Part shown: positions 1 to 4,710 of the stretch, one piece after another
Numbering within the stretch: position 1 is the first letter of the stretch
How the letters are laid out: each line of letters begins with the position of its first letter
Assembly (NCBI GenBank): GCA_018821745.1
Contig: JAHJLU010000352.1
Span: 1-6,220 of the forward strand
DNA from: Myxococcota bacterium
GTDB taxonomy: Bacteria; Myxococcota_A; Polyangia; HGW-17
DNA: 6,220 nucleotides
Direction of reading: 5' to 3'
Program-made: the position numbers and the translations under genes
Notes under the pieces: model-generated
Seen by the model: only the letters and a program-made list of their open reading frames with translations
Databases searched by the model: none
What the model was told of the DNA's origin: nothing

Positions 1-2
1 AG

Positions 3-656
3 GAGGGGCTACTGGACCATAAGGGAAGGCTCCTGGTTGCACCCTCCTACACCAGTATCTGGTGGTTCTCCGAGGGACTTGTCTCCGTGGAGAAGGCCGG
101 TAAATACGGTTTCATCAATCACGCGGGAAAAGAAATAGTGAAACCGAAGTACAGCTTTGCCAATGCTTTCTTCAAAGGCCTCGCGCCGGTTCGAGACGAA
201 AAGACCTATACCTGGGGATACATCAATCATAAGGGTCGCATGGTAATACCTCTGCGCTTTGCTATCGCAGAGCGGTTCAATGAACATGGCGTGGCCGTAG
301 TGACCGTCCGTCCCAAGAACTGGAAGCGACGGGGCAGTCTGCGGGGTCTTCAGGGCCTCATTGACACCCGGGGAAAATTTGTTGCGCCACCAAAATACGA
401 CGCCATCTGGTATTTCACCGAGGGAACCGCCGTCTTCGAGATCAACAGCAAATTTCAGACCTCCTACTGCATGAAATGTCGGCACACCATTAAAATGAGC
501 TCCCAGTTCGGCTACCTCGATGCCAAGGGGAGGGAGATCATCAAACCCATATACTCCCACGCGAAACCCTTTCGGAACGGCCTCGCCCAGGTGATGCTGC
601 AATATAAAAGGGCCTACATCAACAAGCGGGGGAAAACTATCTACATCCAGAAATAA
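3..656 (+). CDS. WG-repeat protein, 3' part (5' end outside window)
   Basis: The frame is open from base 3 to the TAA at 654-656, giving 217 residues with no start in view. A GTG at 87 is internal to a repeat and is not a credible start. The protein consists of WG/KWG-type repeats of about 35-50 residues, each opening with a G-[FYL]-[IL]-[ND]-x-x-G-[KR] hairpin followed by P-x-Y/F and a G-L/V-A-x-V strand. Examples are GFINHAGKEIV, GYINHKGRMVI, GLIDTRGKFVA and GYLDAKGREII. Five repeats are visible and a sixth half-repeat (YINKRGKTIYIQK) ends the protein. The fourth repeat carries a longer insertion with a CxxC pair (CMKC). WG-repeat proteins have no single known biochemical function; they are thought to form beta-rich binding scaffolds. 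Any signal peptide would lie outside the window, so location is unknown. The family call is confident; the role is not. Confidence 0.88.
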   Translation, partial: EGLLDHKGRLLVAPSYTSIWWFSEGLVSVEKAGKYGFINHAGKEIVKPKYSFANAFFKGLAPVRDEKTYTWGYINHKGRMVIPLRFAIAERFNEHGVAVVTVRPKNWKRRGSLRGLQGLIDTRGKFVAPPKYDAIWYFTEGTAVFEINSKFQTSYCMKCRHTIKMSSQFGYLDAKGREIIKPIYSHAKPFRNGLAQVMLQYKRAYINKRGKTIYIQK

Positions 657-692
657 GAAATCGCCTCCCGGTGCAAAGAAACGTAGCTCCCG

Positions 693-706
693 TTGATCCG
701 GATCAA
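693..706. promoter_or_regulatory. Perfect FNR/CRP-family-type operator upstream of the cupin gene
   Basis: TTGATCCGGATCAA is a perfect 14-bp palindrome matching the known FNR consensus TTGAT-N4-ATCAA in both half-sites. Its centre (699.5) lies about 56 bp before the cupin ATG. If it sits at the class II activator position (-41.5), transcription would start near 741 and the -10 element near 727-733, where there is a weak candidate (GCTAAA). Related anaerobic or nitrosative-stress regulators of the CRP/FNR superfamily (ANR, DNR, HcpR) use similar sites, so the exact regulator is not determined. No T-run follows, so it does not look like a terminator. Confidence 0.6.
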
Positions 707-743
707 GAAGGGGCGGTCATACCCGTGCTAAAAACAACCGCAT

Positions 744-750
744 AAAGGAG
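744..750 (+). promoter_or_regulatory. Ribosome binding site of the cupin gene
   Basis: AAAGGAG lies five bases before the ATG at 756. A second ATG at 751 directly follows it but is out of frame and too close to be used, so this site fixes the start at 756. Confidence 0.75.
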
Positions 751-755
751 ATGCC

Positions 756-1100
756 ATGAACATACACAAGCTCAATGAAACCCCCGTCATGGAAAACGCC
801 CACGGAGTGGACGCCCGAAACCTCTACACCAAAGAGAGCGCCATGGTCACCGTGATCACCCTGGAGCCCGGACAGAGCCTGCGACGGCACATTACGCCCG
901 TGGATGTGGCGTTTTATGTCCTCAGTGGCACCGGGATCGTGGAGGTTGGAGAGGAAAAAATGGAGGTTCCCACCGATTGTCTGGTGGAGAGCCCCAAAGA
1001 CATCGTCCACTGCTGGTACAATGAGAGCGACGCACCCCTGAAGTTCATGGTCATCAAGGCACCCAAACCCACAACAAAGACCACCTTCATTGCACGCTGA
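756..1100 (+). CDS. Small single-domain cupin protein
   Basis: This 114-residue protein is a single conserved barrel of the Cupin_2 type, at the usual length for a stand-alone small cupin. The core reads L-E-P-G39-Q, H45-I-T47-P-V-D, F-Y-V-L-S-G-T-G60, then V-E-V-G-E-E, E-S-P80, H85-C-W-Y-N89 and finally F-M-V-I-K-A-P-K-P. Cupin motif 2 keeps its His85 and Asn89. Motif 1 has only one His (H45), with Thr47 and Val51 where the second His and the Glu normally sit, so metal binding may be altered or absent. The HITPVDV...YVL and CWYNES signatures resemble small cupins common in anaerobes, for which I know no established reaction. There is no signal peptide, so it is probably cytoplasmic. A good ribosome binding site precedes it, and an FNR-type box suggests oxygen- or redox-responsive expression. 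It appears monocistronic: the next gene begins 224 bases later behind its own promoter. Confidence 0.9.
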   Translation: MNIHKLNETPVMENAHGVDARNLYTKESAMVTVITLEPGQSLRRHITPVDVAFYVLSGTGIVEVGEEKMEVPTDCLVESPKDIVHCWYNESDAPLKFMVIKAPKPTTKTTFIAR

Positions 1101-1123
1101 GTTGTTGAAAAAAAACCACACCA

Positions 1124-1137
1124 CGACATTTATGTCG
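1124..1137. promoter_or_regulatory. 14-bp perfect palindrome, candidate enhancer or hairpin
   Basis: CGACATTTATGTCG is a perfect palindrome. It can fold in RNA as a 5-bp stem with a TTTA loop, but no T-run follows on the plus strand and the A-run on the other side (1108-1115) is separated by eight bases, so it makes a poor terminator in either direction. It lies about 130 bp upstream of the start site predicted from the sigma-54-type promoter at 1234-1248, which is a usual distance for a bacterial enhancer-binding protein site. The operator role is inferred from position and symmetry only. Confidence 0.35.
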
Positions 1138-1233
1138 CTGAAGCGGATCACACAGAAATTTTCAATTTCCCATATCACTATTGTTTTCTGAAACTTACAA
1201 TATTACATAAAATTTGGAATATTAGCTCTTGTA

Positions 1234-1248
1234 TGGCACTACAATTGC
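1234..1248 (+). promoter_or_regulatory. Sigma-54 (-24/-12) type promoter
   Basis: TGGCACTACAATTGC matches the RpoN consensus TGGCACG-N4-TTGC at every fixed position except one (T for the seventh-position G), and the GG and GC dinucleotides have the required spacing. Transcription would begin near 1259-1260, leaving a leader of about 65 bases before the lipoprotein ATG at 1325. The match and its placement in an AT-rich gap directly upstream of a well-formed gene support it. Sigma-54 promoters need an activating ATPase, which is not encoded in this window. Confidence 0.6.
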
Positions 1249-1314
1249 GACTAAACCACTGGTCCGGTCACATTTTGTGGCAGGAAATGAAAACCTATGT
1301 ATTTATCATAGACT

Positions 1315-1320
1315 AGGAGG
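1315..1320 (+). promoter_or_regulatory. Ribosome binding site deciding the lipoprotein start
   Basis: AGGAGG, four bases before the ATG at 1325, is an ideal Shine-Dalgarno sequence. It selects 1325 over an in-frame TTG at 1229, which would overlap the sigma-54-type promoter and add 32 residues in front of an otherwise perfect signal peptide. Confidence 0.8.
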
Positions 1321-1324
1321 CATC

Positions 1325-2260
1325 ATGAAAAAATTACTCTCAACCCTTATTCTTGTATCCCTTTTCGCCCTGGCGGCCTGCGATGACGACAGCACCTCCG
1401 ATGGCATGACCCCCGACACCTTTATCGCCCAAACTCCGGAGCTCATGTGCGGCGCTGTACAGGACTGCTGCCTTGTCGACGGCGAATGGACCAACACCGA
1501 TTACGTGGATTACGCTGACTGCGTCGAGGATATGCAGATGGAAATCGGGCAGGATTTCGAGAATGACCGCATGACCGTCAACGAGTCAAAACTGGCTGAT
1601 ACCTATTCGGACCTCAATGGCATGATCAACAGGGATTGCACGGATGAAATCTCCGAAGCCGCCTACTGGCAGTTTCTCGCGGATTACACCGCAGCCTTCG
1701 AACCTGCCCAGGCCATCTCCGAGCCCTGTGACGACGATGAAGAGTGCATGGGAACAAGTGTTTATTGTCACTTTGAAGGCGATGCCGAGACCGGTGTCTG
1801 CGCCAACCTCGTCGCCCTTGGCGGAGATTGCTCCAACGACGAACGTTGTGTTGAAGACACCTACTGCCTGAGTGACTATGAGTTGGGAACCGGCGAATGC
1901 TCCAATTACGTAGCCCTCGACGGCGACTGCTCCAACGGCGAGTACTGTGAAGATGGCGCCCGTTGCGGTGATGAATATGTCTGCATCGAAAACCTTCAGG
2001 TCGGCGACGCCTGCGAAGATCTCGAGTACTACCCCAACTGCTACAGTGGCGACGACCTCTACTGTGATGAAGAAGCCGGCACCTGCAAGGCCACCCTCCC
2101 CGGCGGCAGCGAGTGCACCATGGATGAAATGTGCCAGTCCTGGGAATGTGACACCGAGACCGGCACCTGCGTGGATGACAGCATGGATACGGTAACAGTG
2201 GAAGACTGGGTTTGCGGTATGTCCTCTGAAGACCAGACCGGCACTGGTACCGTCAAATAA
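1325..2260 (+). CDS. Acidic cysteine-rich lipoprotein with five 4-Cys modules
   Basis: The 311-residue product starts with a typical type II signal peptide (MKKLL, hydrophobic core, lipobox L-A-A-C19), so the mature protein should be anchored to a membrane by Cys19. Asp follows the Cys, a residue that in E. coli favours inner-membrane retention, but that rule is unreliable in other groups. Residues 25-130 form an unrecognised domain with a C-G-x4-CC cluster (C42-C49). Five modules follow, at 135-159, 169-192, 202-220, 230-254 and 264-282. Each has four cysteines spaced roughly C-x5-8-C-x4-7-C-x5-10-C, and modules 2-5 open with [GS]-x-C. A short tail contains one more Cys. In all there are 27 cysteines, almost certainly forming disulfides outside the cytoplasm. 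The mature chain is rich in Asp and Glu with few basic residues. Similar proteins are common as hypothetical lipoproteins in Myxococcota-type genomes. Function is unknown. Confidence 0.88.
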   Translation: MKKLLSTLILVSLFALAACDDDSTSDGMTPDTFIAQTPELMCGAVQDCCLVDGEWTNTDYVDYADCVEDMQMEIGQDFENDRMTVNESKLADTYSDLNGMINRDCTDEISEAAYWQFLADYTAAFEPAQAISEPCDDDEECMGTSVYCHFEGDAETGVCANLVALGGDCSNDERCVEDTYCLSDYELGTGECSNYVALDGDCSNGEYCEDGARCGDEYVCIENLQVGDACEDLEYYPNCYSGDDLYCDEEAGTCKATLPGGSECTMDEMCQSWECDTETGTCVDDSMDTVTVEDWVCGMSSEDQTGTGTVK

Positions 2261-2401
2261 TTGATTCGCCTCTGTTTTTATTTTCTTTTCTCCCCCATAT
2301 AGCCACGTCGTTTACTGTTCTCATTGTCCTGCTCTTCGACAGTGACTGAGAATGACGCCTTTTCGCTCTTAAAAAAGATTAACAAAACCGAATCCTTGTG
2401 G

Positions 2402-2430
2402 TTGACACCGCTCACCTGAAGGCTGATATT
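2402..2430 (+). promoter_or_regulatory. Sigma-70-type promoter of the MOSC gene
   Basis: TTGACA (2402-2407, full match), a 17-bp spacer and GATATT (2425-2430, four of six) form a plausible -35/-10 pair. The predicted start is near 2437, about 50 bases before the ATG at 2487. This argues against use of the upstream in-frame ATG at 2436. Confidence 0.5.
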
Positions 2431-2486
2431 GCTGCATGGGGAAGATCCAGTATCCACGGTTCACTTTCCCCGCGCAGGAGAAGTCC

Positions 2487-2954
2487 ATGACCGGTGAAAT
2501 AGTATCCCTTTGGTGTGCGACCCTTTGTGACGCCCCCCTTCTTCCGCTTTCCCGCGCAACGGTGATCGCCCAGAAGGGAATTGAGGGTGACCGCTACTTT
2601 GACAAGCCAGATAAAAAACCGGGAGAAGAAATTACCTTCATCGAGGAGGAGATGGTGGACAGGGTGAACAAAGCCCTGGGTCTTCAGATCCATCCCTCCC
2701 GGACCCGCCGCAATGTTGTCACGCGGAATATTGACCTGAACGCCCTGGTGGGAAAGCGCTTTCACTGCGGCAGCGCCACCTTCGAAGGGGTTGAACTGTG
2801 TGAACCCTGCGCCTATCTGGGCCGCCTGCTTCAAACCCCGGAAGTTCCCCCCAGGGCCATCATCGCCGCGTTCACGGGGAGAGGTGGTCTGCGCGCCCGC
2901 ATCGTTGCTTCCGGAGCGGTGAAGCCCGGTGATATTTTCAATATTGTCCCCTGA
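2487..2954 (+). CDS. Stand-alone MOSC domain protein
   Basis: The protein is 155 residues from the ATG at 2487, chosen because AGGAG (2476-2480) precedes it by six bases and the predicted promoter makes the in-frame ATG at 2436 nearly leaderless. It has the MOSC landmarks in order: G31-I-E-G-D-R-Y, then E-E-I-T-F-I near 47-52, R75-N-V-V-T-x-N-I-D-L-x-x-L-V-G near 75-89, E103-L-C-E-P-C108-A-Y-L, and a closing A-R-I-V-A-S-G-x-V-x-x-G-D (137-149). MOSC domains are the C-terminal domains of molybdenum cofactor sulfurases and also occur alone (YiiM and MOSC-only families), where they are linked to molybdenum cofactor binding or sulfur transfer through a conserved Cys. Cys108 is the best candidate here. 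No signal peptide is seen, so it is probably cytoplasmic. No molybdoenzyme or cofactor biosynthesis gene lies nearby, so the partner is unknown. Confidence 0.9.
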   Translation: MTGEIVSLWCATLCDAPLLPLSRATVIAQKGIEGDRYFDKPDKKPGEEITFIEEEMVDRVNKALGLQIHPSRTRRNVVTRNIDLNALVGKRFHCGSATFEGVELCEPCAYLGRLLQTPEVPPRAIIAAFTGRGGLRARIVASGAVKPGDIFNIVP

Positions 2955-2988
2955 TCATTTTTTTAATTGATTTGCGCGCCCCTCATGG

Positions 2989-3008
2989 CCCCATTTACAC
3001 CGATGGGG
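2989..3008. terminator. Hairpin between convergent genes, possible weak bidirectional terminator
   Basis: CCCCAT and ATGGGG flank an 8-base loop, giving a 6-bp GC-rich stem in the 60-base gap between the MOSC stop and the stop of the minus-strand lipoprotein. Neither side has a proper T-run; the only T-run (2958-2965) lies before the stem on the plus strand. The placement suggests termination but the structure is not canonical. Confidence 0.3.
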
Positions 3009-3014
3009 TGCACC

Positions 3015-3248
3015 CTATTGAATGCCCAGGTTTTTCAGCTTGTCATCCCGGATCTTGTTTCCGTCATTGATAGCGTCATTGATGTTTTTTTTGTACTGCA
3101 TGGGCATGATGAGGCCCCTCATGGGCTTCTCGGCAGGATCGGCGGTCTGGGGGGCTTCCGGGCTCGGAGCCTTGGCCTTCTTTTTCGTTTTACACCCGAG
3201 GGAAAAACAGAGCCCGATACAGAGAAGAACCACGGCAAACATTTTCAT
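3015..3248 (-). CDS. Very small lipoprotein
   Basis: The gene reads leftward from ATG at 3248 to TAG at 3015-3017 and gives 77 residues. GAAAGGA lies a short distance upstream of the ATG and serves as the ribosome binding site. The N-terminus is a lipoprotein signal (MKMFAVVLLCIGLCFSLGC) with lipobox S-L-G-C19. The mature part is only 59 residues. It starts with a Lys-rich stretch (KTKKKAKA), followed by a Pro/Ala/Glu linker to about residue 42, then a charged segment (QYKKNINDAINDGNKIRDDKL) that should be an amphipathic helix. I do not recognise a family. The size and the linker-plus-helix layout would fit a membrane-tethered adaptor or peptidoglycan-proximal lipoprotein, but that is speculation. 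It is convergent with the MOSC gene and divergent from the cysteine-rich lipoprotein gene. I found no convincing promoter in the 202-base divergent gap. Confidence 0.78.
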   Translation of the reverse strand: MKMFAVVLLCIGLCFSLGCKTKKKAKAPSPEAPQTADPAEKPMRGLIMPMQYKKNINDAINDGNKIRDDKLKNLGIQ

Positions 3249-3295
3249 GGGAATTTCCTTTCAGGGGGTGGCCCCTTACAACATGACGCTCTCAA

Positions 3296-3327
3296 CCAGC
3301 CAGCGCACACTGGCACACTGGATTTTT
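3296..3327 (+). terminator. Terminator-like hairpin on the plus strand
   Basis: CCAG-CCAG (3296-3303) can pair with CTGG (3310-3313) and, past a 4-base bulge, CTGG (3318-3321); ATTTTTTG follows at once. The right arm contains a tandem 8-bp repeat, CACACTGG twice (3306-3321). It lies in the divergent gap, upstream of the gene at 3451, where it could stop plus-strand read-through coming from the MOSC side. The bulge makes it imperfect. Confidence 0.3.
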
Positions 3328-3435
3328 TGAAACACAGAACAACAGTTGGGAGTATGCCACACTTTTTTAGAGGGGTACAGCCAGGGTCGGGATGTATCCA
3401 ATTTGACCCGGAGGCGCCTTTAAGCTAACCTTTCA

Positions 3436-3442
3436 GGTGGAG
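3436..3442 (+). promoter_or_regulatory. Ribosome binding site deciding between two ATGs
   Basis: GGTGGAG ends two bases before the ATG at 3445 but eight before the in-frame ATG at 3451. The spacing favours 3451 as the true start; the two choices differ by only two residues. Confidence 0.55.
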
Positions 3443-3450
3443 ACATGCCC

Positions 3451-4647
3451 ATGACCTTCACAAAATCAGCCAAATACCTCACGCTCCTTTTTTTTCTGCT
3501 CTCCATTGCAGCCGCATGCTCTTTTGATCCAGGCGGGCTCTCTCCTGTTATTCCCGAACTCTGCGGCAACGGCACCATGGATCCCGGTGAATCATGCGAC
3601 GGAACAGATCTGGGAGGTGCAACCTGCCAGGCACAAGGCTTCCTGGGAGGCACTCTGAGCTGTGCGGCCAGCTGCCTCTTTGACACATCCGCATGTGAAG
3701 TCCCCCCCGACTGCGGGGACGGGCTCATCGATCAGGGAGAGGAGTGTGACGGTTCAAATCTGGGTGGAAACACCTGCGAGCTCATTGGTATGGGGACCGG
3801 AACCCTGATCTGCAATGATCTGTGCAGGCTCGATGTGAGCGGCTGCAGCACCCCCGCGTGCGGCAACGGGATCCTCGATGAAAACGAGACCTGCGATGAC
3901 GGTGACGCCGATGACTGCTCGGGGACATGTAACGCCACCTGCTCAGGCCTTGCCAACAGATGCGGGGACGGTATTGTCCGCTGTGACGAGGAATGTGAGG
4001 CGGGGATTCTTCAGGGTCGTGACTGCACTTCCTTTGGATACATCACCCCGGATGGGCTGGCCTGTACCGACTGCGCCATTGATGTGAGCGGCTGCCACAC
4101 GGACTGCGGCAACGGACTCATGGACACCGGTGAGGCTTGCGACGACGGAAACACCAACGACGCCAACGGCACCGATGACTTCTGCAGCCCCCTGTGCACC
4201 ACTCAGTCATGGGAGTGCGCCGGCGCCTGGCCCGGATACATGAACCCTGTCAACACCGACGAGACCTGGGCGACCTTCACCTCCACCGTCATCAACGGCA
4301 GCGACACGGGCTACGCAGAGGGCGCCGCCGGGTCCACCATCACCATCGCGGGTCACTACGAGTACGATGCCCAGGCAAGTGGATGTGCCACCTGCAGGGT
4401 TCAACTCTACTGGGGCTTCTTCGCGGGAGATCCTCCCGCCAGCGATTCGGATCCCAACGCCGGTTTCCAGCACTGCCTTGACTACGCACAGAACACTCCA
4501 TCCAACGACTATTCCTTCACCCTCAATCTCCCCACCCAGCCCGGCACCTATTACCTTCGCTGGGCCCGCAGCTGGGAGTACAGTTGCAATTACAACACAG
4601 ACTCCTCTGACATGGGCCGCTCCCTGGCAGTGATCTGCGTGTATTAA
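3451..4647 (+). CDS. Cysteine-rich repeat lipoprotein with unknown C-terminal domain
   Basis: The 398-residue protein (400 if started at 3445) has a lipoprotein signal with lipobox A-A-A-C23. Five cysteine-rich modules follow, each starting C-G-[ND]-G. Modules at 38-82, 88-132 and 171-215 are of a longer six-Cys type; the first two have a ...GE.CDG.(N/D)LGG.TC... core and the third is divergent there. Modules at 137-164 and 219-256 are of the shorter type, with C-D-D-G-[DN] after the second Cys, as in the myxobacterial disulfide repeat/DUF4215 group. Residues 257-398 form a separate domain with strand-rich, Trp/Tyr-rich sequence and its own cysteines, including a CATC pair; I do not recognise it. 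With 35 cysteines it is certainly an exported protein. The two module types alternate (long, long, short, long, short). The family is often found in surface or extracellular proteins of predatory and social deltaproteobacteria; a binding or adhesive role is plausible but not shown. Confidence 0.87.
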   Translation: MTFTKSAKYLTLLFFLLSIAAACSFDPGGLSPVIPELCGNGTMDPGESCDGTDLGGATCQAQGFLGGTLSCAASCLFDTSACEVPPDCGDGLIDQGEECDGSNLGGNTCELIGMGTGTLICNDLCRLDVSGCSTPACGNGILDENETCDDGDADDCSGTCNATCSGLANRCGDGIVRCDEECEAGILQGRDCTSFGYITPDGLACTDCAIDVSGCHTDCGNGLMDTGEACDDGNTNDANGTDDFCSPLCTTQSWECAGAWPGYMNPVNTDETWATFTSTVINGSDTGYAEGAAGSTITIAGHYEYDAQASGCATCRVQLYWGFFAGDPPASDSDPNAGFQHCLDYAQNTPSNDYSFTLNLPTQPGTYYLRWARSWEYSCNYNTDSSDMGRSLAVICVY

Positions 4648-4666
4648 TACGCCATATTTGGCGAAT
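4647..4666. repeat. 20-bp dyad, copy 1 of a twin pair
   Basis: This copy of consensus ATTCGCCATATYTGGCGAAT has A in place of the third-position T and T at the Y position. The core stem is CGCCA-TATT-TGGCG. It overlaps the last base of the stop codon of the cysteine-rich lipoprotein gene. It matches copy 2 at 18 of 20 positions. Confidence 0.75.
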
Positions 4667-4687
4667 TGAAGCACAGGATAATAGTTA

Positions 4688-4707
4688 ATTCGCCATATCT
4701 GGCGAAT
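4688..4707. repeat. 20-bp dyad, copy 2 of a twin pair
   Basis: ATTCGCCA-TATC-TGGCGAAT has an unbroken 8-bp stem with a 4-base spacer. Its centre is exactly 41 bp from that of copy 1, about four helical turns, so two bound proteins would lie on the same DNA face. It ends three bases before the stop codon of the minus-strand gene. As RNA it would be a hairpin in the 3' end of either convergent transcript, but no T-run follows in either direction. Confidence 0.75.
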
Positions 4708-4710
4708 AAA

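Noticed and set aside
9..602. Long minus-strand reading frame opposite the WG-repeat gene
   Set aside because: It is a shadow of the plus-strand repeats, which show clear WG-family motifs; its translation shows no recognisable domain.
717..1178. Minus-strand frame of 153 residues across the cupin gene
   Set aside because: It lies opposite a clear cupin with a good ribosome binding site and has no recognisable domain.
1229..1324. N-terminal extension of the cysteine-rich lipoprotein from a TTG at 1229
   Set aside because: It would put 32 residues before a perfect signal peptide, overlap the sigma-54-type promoter and ignore the AGGAGG at 1315-1320.
2261..2360. Terminator after the first cysteine-rich lipoprotein gene
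   Set aside because: The T-rich stretch (2274-2290) has no convincing stem before it, and the imperfect inverted repeat around 2318-2353 (TTCTCA/TGAGAA) has poor inner pairing and no T-run directly after it.
2436..2486. Earlier ATG for the MOSC protein
   Set aside because: It falls at the predicted transcription start, lacks a ribosome binding site and adds 17 residues ahead of the first MOSC strand; the ATG at 2487 is well supported.
2967..3428. Plus-strand frame of 153 residues opposite the small lipoprotein
   Set aside because: No ribosome binding site or domain; the minus-strand gene has both a ribosome binding site and a lipoprotein signal.
3400..3431. TTGACC-N17-TAACCT as a promoter for the gene at 3451
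   Set aside because: Transcription would start at the ribosome binding site, leaving no usable leader; the -10 match is only three of six.
4207..4674. Minus-strand frame of 155 residues opposite the end of the cysteine-rich lipoprotein gene
   Set aside because: Gly/Val-rich translation without a domain, fully inside a gene with strong protein-level evidence, and it runs through the twin dyads.
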